In this document: positions 20,991-31,431 of the stretch, in pieces
Numbering within the stretch: position 1 is the first letter of the stretch
Layout of the letters: each line of letters starts with the position of its first letter
Assembly (NCBI GenBank): GCA_029717555.1
Contig: JAMDHS010000139.1
Coordinates: 1-32,562, forward strand
Direction of reading: 5' to 3'
Length of the DNA: 32,562 nt
DNA from: Peribolospora baueri
Lineage: Eukaryota; Basidiomycota; Peribolosporomycetes; Peribolosporales; Peribolosporaceae
The notes under the pieces: generated by a model
The model's database searches: none
Told to the model about the DNA's origin: nothing
Seen by the model: only the letters and a program-made list of their open reading frames with translations
Program-made: the position numbers and the translations under genes

Positions 20991-21960
20991 TTAAGCCTTA
21001 ACGGCGGCGATGCACTCGACCTCTACAAGCACATCGCGAGGGAGACGGGCCACCTCGACGGCAGAGCGAGCGGGCTTGTAAGGGTGGAAGAACTGGAGAG
21101 GGCCGTGCAGAAGCGACGTTGAAAGCGGAGAAGGAGGTAGAGGGGAATGACAGTTCATCAGCCGGAAAAGAGCCGTTACAGGAAAGAAGACGGGGAGGGC
21201 TCCGTATGGACTCACCTTTTCATAAACGCCATTGACCTTGGCAAAGTCGTTCATGTCCTTAAGGAACACGGTGGTCTTGAGCACGTGTGAGAGGTCCGAT
21301 CCTGAGGCTTCAACTACGGCCTTAAGGTTCGCGAGGGCTCGAGCCTTTATAGTACAATGGGATGGAGTGGGGGATGGGAGGTATGCGGCGCGACAAAAGA
21401 GGGATGGGCGGATGAGGTGTGAGCTTGTGCGTTGCAATTAGGATCATCCAGTGGTTACAACTCGCTCACCGTCTGCTCCTCGATCCCACCCTCAACGACG
21501 GTCATCGTCTCAGGAACGAAGGGAATGCACCCAGAGGCAAATACGAGACCGTTGTGCTTGACCGCCTGAGCTATTGTAGCAAAATGAGCGGGGGAAGGGG
21601 GAACGAGGGGGTTCGTTCGTGGGCACGTTCAAGCGATGGCTGGGACAGGTCGGGATGGCCAGGAGGAGCTACGGAATGGCCTTTCCAAACTGAACAGTCG
21701 CGCATCATTCGAAAGCAAAAGGAACGACACCCACAGTAGGGTCCGATGGCGGCGGGCGCATCCTTCGTACTGACGGTCTCGTAAGGCGAAGACATTTTGC
21801 TGTTGCGGGGGGCTCGGACGGAGAAGAAGCGGTTGGTCGAAAGTGCGACGAGGGCGGGGCGGGTTGACGGCGGTGGGAGGACGAGGGTGGGACGAAGAGG
21901 GGGGGATGGCAAAGGGAGATGGAAAGAGGAGAGACGGGTTCGGAGGACAGATGAGCGCAT
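20991..21960 (-). CDS. MMF1: RidA/YjgF family reactive-imine deaminase, probably mitochondrial
   Basis: RidA proteins hydrolyse reactive 2-aminoacrylate and related imines made by PLP enzymes, and fungal members act in mitochondria (Mmf1) or cytosol (Hmf1). Exons 21960-21735, 21570-21470, 21344-21216 and 21092-20991 give 185 residues. Family motifs are complete: APAAIGPYSQAVKHNGLVFA, SGCIPFVPET, a helix ALANLKAVVEASGSDLSHVL, KTTVFLKDMNDFAKVNGVYE, and PARSAVEVARLPRDVLVEVE. The conserved Arg of PARSAVEVA is the family's substrate-binding residue. The first 55 residues (MRSSVLRTRLSSFHLPL...) are rich in Arg and Ser and nearly acid-free, like a mitochondrial presequence. A second ATG at codon 56 (MSSPYETV) would start a standard-length cytosolic form. 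The gene converges on H2A.Z. Confidence 0.94.
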
Positions 21961-22525
21961 CGACGGCGAGAGGTGGGATGAAAGACGGAAGCTAGGGAAG
22001 GCCGAGTGATCGGGTAGAGGTAAAGCCTCGTATCTCCTCGTATCTCCACTTCGCTCGCTTTCTGTGTGAGCCACCTTTACCGACTCCTCTCTCCGTCTCG
22101 CACATACATTTAGTAGTACAGCACAGGTATGCAAGTCGAGGCAGAGCCGTCTCCCATCTCTACGTCAGAGGCTAGCGGTGCCATCTGTCTTCGCTCAGAT
22201 GGACGCCGTGGAATTTTGGTTTATTGCTTGTCCACCTGATGGTCCATGTATAAGTACGAAAACGAAAGGATACACAAAGGTCTGATAATCGGTCTCTGCT
22301 GCCGCCGGAGCGGCAAAAGAACGGAAAGATGGGGAAAGGGGAGAGCGGGTGTGGATGTAACTGCAACGACGCGGAAAGGGACAGCAAATAGGCAGGAGAA
22401 TGTTCGCGAGGACATCTAGGAATAGGCAAATGGAGGAGTTGTGAGGGAGCAAGAGAAGGATAACGTCAAGGAGATGGAGAAGCGTGAGGGAAGGGGCTGA
22501 GTGAACTCCCACCGCTTACGGTGGC
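21961..22525. other. Intergenic, RidA promoter and GMC 3' end
   Basis: This 565-bp stretch holds the RidA promoter and the 3' UTR of the GMC oxidoreductase, both on the minus strand. No gene or clear TATA box was seen. Confidence 0.6.
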
Positions 22526-24868
22526 TCACAGAGCGACGACGACGCCCGCAGCCACCAAGCCAAGCAGGGCCGTCATCAGGCCGAGGTGATGACCGGCGCT
22601 GTCCCCGACGGCCCCGGCGTTCTTTCCGTCTACCGATCCAATAGACGACGGACTGCTTCCCCCGGACGTGGTGGAGCTGGAGTTCGCAGGCTTCCAAGAG
22701 GCTGCAATTATCTCGGCCGCGATCTCTGCGATGCCGTACGTTGGCGCCATGAGGTGGGCGGAGATGCTGAGCGGGACCACGCTGGCGTCCACGACGCGCA
22801 CATTCTTCGTCCCGTAGACGACCATATGCTCGTCTACCACGCCACCCAAATTCCGCGGCAGCATCGAAGAGGTGGCGGCGGGATGGAACTCGGTGCCGAT
22901 GACGGTGCGCAGCCAGGTCTCCCAGTCCGCGTTGGTCGACACAGCACTTCCCGGCTGTGTTTCGGTGCCGAGGATAGTGGAGAGAGGGGCGGTCTCAGCG
23001 ACCTTGCGAGCCATCTGGAGGCCTGCGGACAACAGGGTCAAGTCGGAGGCCGATTCCAAGTAGTGCGGATCGATAGAGGGATAGTCGAAGGGGTCATTCG
23101 AGTTGATCGCCACGCTGCCCCGGCTGAACGGCCGCTGGAGCGCTGCCTGCACCTGCACGGTGCCGGTGGAAGTGAGCGAAAGCAAGAGCTCGATAGGGGC
23201 CACCTGGGTGGTGAGGATCTTCTCAACCGTCATGTTGTATTGCACTTGGTAACCGGCCTTGACAGTGTCGTCGGCGTTCAAAGCGTTGACGGCGGTCGTC
23301 ATGTTCCCTCTTGCCTGATTGAGGAATTGGTTCGCCGCGTTCTCACCGCCGAGGAGAGTGGAGAGGTTGGGGTAGGCGATGGCAGAGTTGACGTACGACG
23401 CCTGCAACGTGTCCTGCAGGAACGAAGAGTTGGCCGTCTCGCTCGTCGTCGTCCAGGAGACCGAGGTGCTAAGGTGGTCCTGCAGGTTCATTCCCACCCC
23501 AGGCAAGTCGAGGAGAACGTCAACATTGGCCGCGTTGAGCACGTTGCTAGGGCCGATTCCGGAGAGCTGGAGGATCTGAGGCGTGTTGACAGAACCACCT
23601 GCACCGAAAGAAGAACCATTTTAAGACGACGATTCGATTGGGCTTTGGCATCGGAACGACAGGGTCGTGAAGATGTACGTACCGGAGACGATAACCTCGC
23701 GCGAGGCGGTCACGTTGACGCGTGGTGCGCCGGAAGAGGAGGCGAACTCGACGCCAGACGCGATGAGAGTGCCGGAAGTCTCGTTGAAGAGAATCCGGGT
23801 CACCATTTGCTCGGTGAGGATGGTCAGATTAGGGCGGTCATAGGGGTCGATGTAGCCGCTCAGAGAAGTGGAGCGAGTCCTAGACACCGGAAAAGGCAAG
23901 CACAAAGGAGAAGATTCAGAGCGAAGCTCAAGGTCGAGAGCGCGGAACATGTGAGTCGAGCCCTCAGCACTCACCAGTTGCTGGGGTTGATCGCGCTCGT
24001 GGTGACAAAGGCACCAAAGGACTGACCGCCATCAGGGCCGGGGCTCGTCTCCACGCCGACGCCATTCAAAGTTTGAAACCAGAGGCCCACGGCGGGCATC
24101 TCGTAGCCGGGGTAGGAATAGTGTATCGGACCACTGGTACCATGGTTTTCGGCAAGGTAGTGTATGTCGACCACGTCCACTACGCTCGACGTCGGGGGCG
24201 TGAACGTCTCTGACTTCTTCATCGCTGCGAGCATCTTGTCCCAGCTCCAGGTGTCGTTCGCCGTGGGGGTGCCCACGAGGTCCACCCACGCTTGCTGCTC
24301 GATTTCGGAATGACGGACGAGGTAGAGGCCGTTGATCGCCGAGCTGCCTCCGAGCACCTTGCCGCGGGGCCAGCTGATGTTCCGGTTGTCAACGTTGGGC
24401 TGTTGGACGGTCATGTATTGCCAGTCCTGGGCCGTGCCCGTCCGCGAGTTGAAGTATGAGCCGAGGGGCTGGTTGATCGAGTTGGCCACCGTAGCGTTGC
24501 TGTGCGGATTGATGCCGGCTTCGATGACGGCCACGGTCACCGAAGAATCCTCGGACAGGCGAGAGGCGAGCGCAAGGCCTGCCTGGCCTCCTCCGGCGAT
24601 GACATAGTCAAAGCTCTTGCCTACGTGCGACGAGAGACGTGGATTCGGGTCAGCCTACGAGTTTGAGCATTGGCATGCTGGAGGCGTGGCAGAAAGCAAT
24701 GGCGAGCTCACCGGCCACCTGACTCCAGTCCGTTGTGGTGCTTCTCCGCACTCGCTCGTTGTCCCACATGCTTCGGGCGTTCGTCGGCGTGTAGGTGGCC
24801 CCCACGGCGGACATGGCGGCGGAAGCGCCGGCGAGGGCAAAGCCGAAAGAGGTCAAGAGGGAAGGCAT
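22526..24868 (-). CDS. Secreted, probably GPI-anchored GMC oxidoreductase
   Basis: GMC flavoenzymes oxidise alcohols or sugars with FAD; secreted fungal members (aryl-alcohol oxidases, glucose oxidases and dehydrogenases) make H2O2 or reduce quinones. Exons 24868-24712, 24620-23975, 23879-23683 and 23598-22526 give 690 residues. A signal peptide begins MPSLLTSFGFALAGASAA. The FAD-binding motif GGGQAG is at about 62-67 in FDYVIAGGGQAGLALASRLS. GMC signature 1 is PRGKVLGGSSAINGLYLVRH; signature 2 is GGSVNTPQILQLSGIGPSNV. The catalytic His is expected at about 572 (GTEFHPAATSSMLP) and the partner His at about 615 (ISAHLMAPTYGIAEIAAEII). Several N-x-S/T sites are visible. The C terminus has a Ser/Gly-rich linker, then a hydrophobic end (LGLMTALLGLVAAGVVVAL), which suggests a GPI-attachment signal. 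Substrate cannot be told from sequence. Confidence 0.93.
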
Positions 24869-26143
24869 GCTGGTGGTAGTGGACGATCCGCCCAACAGGA
24901 GACACTCGGTGCGGTGGCCGATCGAATGGAGCAATTGCGATGCAATCAGCTCGCGCGCCAGAGATGGAGGCTAGCTGACCAAATACGAGGCCGCGAGCGT
25001 CGTGAGATAGACAGTGATATGACTCTGGAAGCGCAGCCCGTGCGTAGCGAGTGTGGTGTTCGTCCCTGTCTGAAAAAAAGAGTGTCTGTACGAAAAAGAA
25101 AGGGAGAGAGGAGGGGGTAAAGGGGACAAAGGCCGGGATGAGCGGCGAGCCAGCTGGTGAAGAGCGAAGTCGAAAAGGTGCTGTGGAGAGAGGGGTGAGC
25201 GAGCGACGAAGAAGCACGAGTACAGCCAAGACGACGGCCGGAAGGACCTTGATGGTTCCGAGGCCGGCCGACGACATCGATGGGATCAGTTCACGCCAAG
25301 GACATGCCGAGGTATGCGGGCTCCAAGGGGGGTTCCTTTCTTGTCACCATTCAGGGTGGATGATTTCACGGCGGGAGGAAGAAGAGGGAAAGGTGAGACC
25401 ATCTTACCGAGCTAGATCATAGTAGATCAGAGCAAACCGGCCTCGGCGACCTCGAAAAGCGCATGCCGAGCGATCTACCACCGACTTGGCTCCGCTCCGC
25501 ACCAACACAGCCAGAAGCGGATACATTCGCTCCAAGAACGGCAAAGCAAGTCTTTCCGCTACTTAATAAATAGAGATCGCGAAGCCGCCTGGGCTCGACG
25601 TCAGAGCACAACGACGGCTAGAGGATCGTACGCCGCTGAGACCAATGCCGACGATCCGAGCACCCGATCGACTGCGCGACTTCTTCCGAGCAGCCGACGG
25701 AGTGATGCCTGTCCAAACCGCGTTCCCGGCGCAGACGGAGTCGTGCGCACATCCAACTCCCGCGCCCGCCAAGCTTCAGTGTCGGGTTGAGGGGGACGCG
25801 GGCCTAATCGTCCGCCGACGTCGACCAGGGCTCCTTCCGCATGCGTGACTTCCCGAGCTTTGTGCTTCCGTAGGCAGTGGATGCGCGTGTAGTAGACAGA
25901 CTAAGAGCCGGTCGGCATGGTCGATTCATAGCGCATGCGAACTCGCCATTTAATAATTCAAATTCGTGCTGTTTGCACACTGCCCTCCTAGTAACATTGC
26001 ATCCTACGGATCCGGTTTAAGTGAGAAGAGAGGAAGAGATATTAGAGACATACATACACGGACAGATACAGACAAAGTAAGAGAAAGGCCGAATGTACGT
26101 CCAATATAACGATCCAAGAGCGGGACAGCGGAATGGATGGAGA
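24869..26143. other. 1.3-kb intergenic region upstream of GMC gene
   Basis: It holds the GMC promoter and the 3' UTR of the repeat-protein gene. A minus-strand frame starting at an ATG near 25277 encodes a hydrophobic N terminus (MSSAGLGTIKVLPAVVLAVL) but has no splice-supported continuation, so I do not call it. No tRNA or other RNA gene was recognised. Confidence 0.5.
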
Positions 26144-28302
26144 TTACAAGTCGTAGCTAGTGATGGTGTCGAGGCCGCCCTTGTTGAGGTTCTTGCCACC
26201 AGCGCCGCCGAAGCCGCCAGCACCGCCGTTGCCACCGACAGCGACGCCAGAGCCGCTGCCGACGCCGCCGGAGAAGCCCTTGCCGCCAGAGGAGTCGCCG
26301 GAGGCCAAGTTGTGACCCGAACCGCCCTTGCCTCCTTTGCGGCCGTCGGCGATCTGCTTCGCCTCAGCGTTGCCGGAATTGTTACCCTTGTCGTTACCAT
26401 TACCAGAGAAGTTGGACTCCTGGTTGCCGGAGCCGAGCATGCCGCCGTAGCCGAGCAGGTCGCCCTCCTCACCACCACGGCGTATCAGGTCAGTGACGGT
26501 GGCGTTGATGGGAGCGTTGACTGGCACATTGACGCCGACGGGGAGGATGCCGACGTCGCCGACGTCGACGGCGCCGACGGGGAGGATGCCGCCGTGGGCG
26601 ACGTCGATGCCGCCGTGCGCGACGTCGACGGGGATGCCGCCGTGGGCGACGTCGATGCCGCCGTGCGCGACGTCGACGGGGATGCCGACGTTGCCAACGT
26701 CAGTGACAGGAACCCCGACGGGACCGACGGGGGCGTTGATGAGCGAGCCCGGGGTTTCCAGTTTGGCGGCCGGGGTGGACAGGTCCGGCGTGAAGGTGTC
26801 CGGGGCTGGATTAGCAGCGCCCGGGGGCGGATAAGAAGGGCCCTGGAATCGAGTAGCAGCGCTCCGGGCTGGGGAAGCAGCGCTCGGGGTTGGAGAAGCA
26901 GCACCCGGGCCTGGAGAAGCAGCGCTCGGGGTTGGAGAAGCAGCACCCGGGCCTGGAGAAGCAGCGCTCGGGGTTGGAGAAGAAGCACCCGGGCCTGGAG
27001 AAGCAGCACCCGGGCCTGGAGAAGCAGCACCCGGGCCTGGAGAAGCAGCACCCGGGCCTGGAGAAGCAGCACCCGGGCCTGGAGAAGCAGCGCCCGCGGC
27101 CAGAGAGGGGTAGGTAATGGTCCCCGAGTTGCCGTCATTGCCGGACGCATGAGCATGGCCGAAGTCGTTGCCGACGAAGCGGCGAATGGACAACCTAGTC
27201 GCCGGGGTCGCTGGCGTCGCTGCGGTTGCCGGGGTCCCCGAGGGCGGGCAAAGCGTTATCACCGAGTTGCCGTCATTGCCAACCCAGTCAGCGTGGTTGA
27301 AATCGTCGGCTGCAAAGTTGCGACCCTGGAGACCGGGGGAGGTACTAGGCAAGAGGCTGTACGGGACGCAGGCAGGGTTGTTGGGGTCGTAGGAGATGAC
27401 CAAAGAGTTTTGGTCGTTGCCAGACTCGCCCAGGTCAGTAAAGTCGGAGGCAGCGACGGAGCGCTTGTTGTAGGTGGGGTAGTAGGTGTTCAGGCCGCCA
27501 ATGTTGAGGTTCTTGCCGCCCCAGCCTCCAAAGCCACCCTTGCCGCCATTACCTCCAATAGCGGTGCCAGAGCCAGAGAAAATTCCACCGCCCCTGCCTT
27601 TGGAGCTAGAGAAGCCAGCGGCCTTGTTGTGGCCAGAGCCACCCTTGCCACCCTGAGATGGAGCAAATTCAGGCGTGTAGGAGGGTTGGAAACAAACGTC
27701 AGCAAACAGAGGCCTTCGTAAGAGGGCCGTAACTTACGAAGGCCGTGGCAAGAGAGTGCAAGGAGGAAGGCGCTACCCACCATACCACCGTTGGCGGCCT
27801 GCATCGCCTTGGCGTTCCCAGAGCCGTTGCCGTTGTCATTGGCGTTGCCAGAGAAGTTGGACTGCTGGTTACCCGAGGCGAAGGGAGCGCCATCCTCACC
27901 GCCGCGCTTGACGTAATCGTAGTCAGACATGTTCAGGCCACCCTTGTTGATGTTCTTACCGCCGAAGCCACCCCCGCCGCCATTACCGCCATTGCCGCCG
28001 ACGGCAGTGCCAGAGCCGGAGAAGACACCACCCGATCCGTATCCCTTGGCCTTGTTGTGACCGGAGCCGCCCTTGCCTCCCATTCCGCCGTTGGCAACCT
28101 GCTTCGCCTTGGCGTTGCCCGACTTGTTGCCCTTGTCGTTGCCATTGCCGGAGAAGTTGGACTGCTGGTTTCCAGAACCGAGGCCAAAAGAATCTTCGTC
28201 ACCACCCCGGGCGGAAAGTCTTCGCTCCACGAGCACGGGGCGAGCCGAAACAGAGAGGGCTACGGCCATAACGGTAAAGGAAAGGACTGAAGAGGAACGC
28301 AT
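26144..28302 (-). CDS. Secreted Gly/Asn-rich repeat precursor with dibasic (Kex2-type) sites
   Basis: Not assigned to a named family. Exons 28302-27781 and 27652-26144 give 676 residues. A signal peptide (MRSSSVLSFTVMAVALSVSA) is followed by dibasic sites at about 27-28 (RR), 132-133 (KR), 236-237 (KR), 331-332 (RR) and 565-566 (RR). Three Gly/Asn-rich modules begin at or just after such sites (about 32-131, 134-235, 567-676). Each opens with GG[ED][ED], then SGNQ[QE]SNFSGN, [KR]GGKGGSGHN or similar, a GSG[TV]A[VI]GGNGG stretch, and GGKN[IL]N[KI]GGL. Between modules 2 and 3 lie three copies of a second motif (DF...GND.NS..I), eleven 7-residue Pro/Ala/Ser units and two 16-residue VDVAHGGI units. 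Kex2-processed repeat precursors such as Ustilago Rep1 have this architecture, which is the basis for the inference. Possible roles include a cell-wall or surface peptide; none is shown. A TATA box lies 94 bp upstream. Confidence 0.85.
26582..26677. repeat. 48-bp tandem duplication in coding sequence
   Basis: Two adjacent near-identical 48-bp units encode VDVAHGGIDVAHGGI plus P or L (residues about 500-531). Within each unit the VAHGGI motif occurs twice, so the array itself grew from a shorter unit. Confidence 0.88.
26861..27091. repeat. 21-bp tandem array, 11 units, coding
   Basis: Eleven in-frame 21-bp units encode AASPGPG, AASPTPS and variants (residues about 362-438). Five consecutive AASPGPG units are followed by ASSPTPS, then alternating GPG and TPS types, so a 42-bp higher-order unit is visible. 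Low divergence suggests a length-variable linker. Confidence 0.9.
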
Positions 28303-28966
28303 CTTCGGTGGAGGATCAGGAGATGAGAGGAGAGGGGAGGACAGGTGGGATAGAGGTGAGGGATGGAGAGACCAAAGCAAGCCGGTGCCAGTCGTCTTTA
28401 TAGAAGTTGTCCGCGGAGATGCCCGAGCTAGATGAACGCTACCAGACATCTTGTCATTCGAAAGCGGCAAGGGAACTCTTGCGTGGATTTGTCGATAAGA
28501 AGAAAGCGGTTAAGGAGGTCTCCACAAAAGCGCAAGTCAGCGGAGCCGGGTAGCAAGACCTCGACGGAATCGGCTGTAGGAAACCTTGGAGCGTTGCAAA
28601 CACGAGATGAGTACCTGTAGAGACAAAAATGAATGCATCGGACGTGTGACCCAGGAGCATCTCGTTCGAAAGCGTTACGAATCGGAGGCTGGTGTGATGC
28701 GTCGGAAGTGGATGGTCTCAAGCGATTGGGATGGACACTATGGCGCTTGCGTGCATCAGTCCCGGCACGTGGCTGGGCGCTCATAGCCGGAGAAAGCCGT
28801 CCATGCGGATGCGGACAGGCGCGAGCCAGCGAGTCGTTCTTGCCTTTCCTTGCCTTCTGACACCACCTCGCAATCTTGCTCTCGTAGGAGGGGTTCTCTC
28901 CCTCGCATCGCAGGCAGACCGTACGTACTCGTTGTCCGGAAGAGCGCACCAAAACACAGACCCAAA
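28303..28966. other. Divergent intergenic region, repeat precursor / GLO3
   Basis: This 664-bp interval holds both promoters. A TATA box for the minus-strand gene is at 28396-28402. No TATA box is evident for GLO3, and no additional gene was recognised. Confidence 0.6.
28396..28402 (-). promoter_or_regulatory. TATA box of the repeat-precursor gene
   Basis: On the minus strand the sequence reads TATAAAG, 94 bp upstream of the ATG at 28302. The spacing suits a core promoter of a strongly or conditionally expressed gene. Confidence 0.6.
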
Positions 28967-30932
28967 ATGGCGGACGCCAGCAAGGAGGAGATCGCGGCGA
29001 TCTTCAAGTACCTCAAAAGCTCTCAGAAGGGCAACAACGTGAGTTCTCGCCTTGCGCAACCGGTACATAGACCTCGAAAGGCGATTGCACTGGCTCGGTG
29101 ATGTCTATACCGACGACTAGTATCCTCTCACGTTTGCTGCGCTACACAGATGTGCTTCGACTGCCAAGCCAAGAACCCGTCGTGGGCTAGCGCAACGTTT
29201 GGTATCTACATTTGCTTGGATTGCTCCAGCGTCCACCGCAACATGGGCGTTCACATCAGCTTTGTCCGGTGAGCGCAAGATGTTTGAAGATGGCTCTTTC
29301 CACATGAATACGTCAAACTGACGAAGCCAAATCCGCTACCGACCACCTCCGCCCAGCTCGACGAACCTGGACACTTGGACCTGGCCACAGCTTCGCTTGA
29401 TGCGGGCGGGCGGCAACGCAAGCGCTACCGAGTTCTTTTCCAAGAACGGAGGTGCCTCTCTCCTCTCTTCTTCGGACGCAAAGGCTCGGTACAGTAGCCG
29501 CGTCGCTCAACTCTACAAGGAGGAGCTGGGAAGGAGGGTGCAGGTGGAGAGCGCTGGCAATCCGAACGTACGCTTCAGGGTCGATGGCGGGAAGGAGGCC
29601 GAGGATGGATCATCCGCGTCCAAGGAGGACGACTTTTTTGAGAGCTGGGACAAGCCAGCTACCCCGAAGCCGACGAGCCCGCAGGTCAAGCCTTCCGCTC
29701 CGCCCAGCATCGGTCGTACGCTGACGCCTGGTGGCTCTTCCTCCCCTCCCGCCCCCGGCAGTGGTGCTTCCACGCCCACGTCTGCCTCTTCCGGTGCCCG
29801 CACCGTCACATCCTCGTCTCTGCGATCCAACAATTCGTCTAACACCTCCGCACGCCGTCCAGGCCTCGGCGCCGCTCGCACCGGCTCCTCTTCCACCTCC
29901 ACCAGCACGACCGGCGGCGGGGCGCGGACGGGATCGAAGCTGGGCGCGAGCAAGCTGGGCGTGAAGAAGGCTGCCGCGCCGATCAACTTCGAGGAGGCAG
30001 AACGCAAGGCGAGGGAGGAGGAGGAGCGCATCAAGCAGCTCGGGTACAACGCGCAGAGGGAGAGGGAAGAGGAAGAGAGGCGAGCCAAGGAAGCTGCCTC
30101 GGCAGCTGCTGCTGCGACCTCCTCTTCTGCGGCGGCGGCCACGGCGCAGATGGCGGCGACCGCGGGCAAGGTGCCCAGCAATGTCGTGGCCACGCCGCCG
30201 AAGGCCGAAGCTGGCAAGGAAGGCAGACAGAGCACGGAGATGGAGCGCCTTGGCATGGGCTTTGGCAGGCTCGGGTTCGGTCAGGCGGCCGGTGCCAAGG
30301 GGAGCGGCGCGACGTCCAAGCCCAAGGGTGCGAGCAGCAACGGTACCGACCAGAACGAGTCGAGTTACGCACGGTCCAAGTTCGGTGACCAGAAGGGTAA
30401 GTGCAGTCGCCGTCGGTGCGGGAGGGTCTTGATGTTTTATCCTCGTATCACTCGTAGGTCCCCCCACAGCTAACTTTACTAAATGTCTTCTTTTCTGCCG
30501 CCCACCGCGCAGCCATCTCCTCGGACCAGTATTTCGGCCGGGGCAATTATGACCCTTCCTTCTCGTCCGAATCATCCGGTCGTCTCCAACAATTCTCCGG
30601 ACAAACGTCCATCTCCTCCAACCAGTACTTCGGCCGGCCTGAGGAAGATGACTTGCCCGGTGGAGGGAGGGGAGATTATGGTGGGGAGGGGTACGATATG
30701 TCCGAGTTGGAGCAGCAGGCGAAGGAGTATTATCGACGGTTCATGAGCAATCCCGAGGTACAGCAGGGGCTTGAAACGTTGAGGTCCGGAGCGCTCAAAG
30801 TGAGTATGCGACGATGAGTCTACGAGCTGTGTACGTCGCCGGTCTGACGACGTCGTCTTTCCGCTCTCTCTTTCCGCCTCATTCCTGCAGCTCTCGGATT
30901 ACCTCGCGGATATGTCGAGGAACGGATCATAG
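28967..30932 (+). CDS. GLO3: ArfGAP of the Glo3 / ArfGAP2-3 type
   Basis: Glo3-type proteins stimulate GTP hydrolysis on Arf1 and act with coatomer on COPI vesicles at the Golgi. Exons 28967-29038, 29150-29268, 29357-30396, 30513-30799 and 30891-30932 give 519 residues. The ArfGAP zinc finger is C26-x2-C29-x16-C46-x2-C49, followed by [20 protein letters not shown]. Arg54 is the expected arginine finger. The middle is a Ser/Thr/Pro-rich linker, then a charged helix ([20 protein letters not shown]) that may form a coiled coil. The C terminus has two copies of an ISS-x-QYFGR motif ([22 protein letters not shown]), the repeated Glo3 motif that separates this class from Gcs1/ArfGAP1, and ends [13 protein letters not shown]. 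Introns are short with good signals. The first ATG is used. Confidence 0.93.
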
Positions 30933-31431
30933 ATTGAATTCGTGGCTGGATTCGCGTATCCTTGAGCTCCCTTGGATGGAGCAATCGTCGATCATTCGAT
31001 ACATTCATATGTAGTCAAGGCGTCTGCCCCGATTCGCTCCTTCTCCATTTCGTGTCGGTTTGGCCACCTTCCTTTTCCTTTTCCCCGTTGCACATACCGA
31101 CCCCGTCAGACGGTCTGCTCGTTTGCCTCGCTCGACTTGTCCGTTCAGTTTCCCGGTCCGTCGAGAAAGGTATGCGTGACGAACTGCTGTGGACGAGTGG
31201 TCTTGCGAAGCTTTCTATGAGAGATCTATGAGCAGTCGGTGGAGAGACGGCAAAAGGCGTCACGGTGAGACGAATGGATATTGATCGGTGTTCGGCGATC
31301 GCTCGGCCGAGAATGATCGTCGGGCGGAATAACTCGAGCGCGCTATATAAATGATGAATGGACTCGGCTCGGCGACTCTCTCTGCCTTCCTCTCTCCACA
31401 CTCGACGCTCCTTGACCTGGCACCTCTCCTC
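30933..31431. other. Intergenic, GLO3 to oxidoreductase gene
   Basis: This 499-bp tandem region holds the GLO3 3' UTR and the promoter of the next gene, including a TATA box at 31344-31351. No further gene was seen. Confidence 0.6.
31344..31351 (+). promoter_or_regulatory. TATA box of the oxidoreductase gene
   Basis: TATATAAA lies 81 bp upstream of the ATG at 31432, a plausible core-promoter spacing. Confidence 0.65.

Noticed and set aside
24708-25277. Minus-strand frame starting MSSAGLGTIKVLPAVVLAVL as an alternative 5' end of the GMC gene
   Set aside because: No in-phase splice to the GMC exons was found, and the GMC protein already has its own signal peptide.
25560-25860. A possible RNA gene in the region upstream of the GMC gene
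   Set aside because: No tRNA arms, B-box (GGTTCGAATCC-like) or other RNA motif could be found by eye.
26093-27721. 542-codon open frame on the plus strand opposite the repeat precursor
   Set aside because: It is antisense to a better-supported gene with signal peptide, splice sites and TATA box. The frame stays open because the Gly/Ala/Pro-rich codons on the other strand lack complementary stops.
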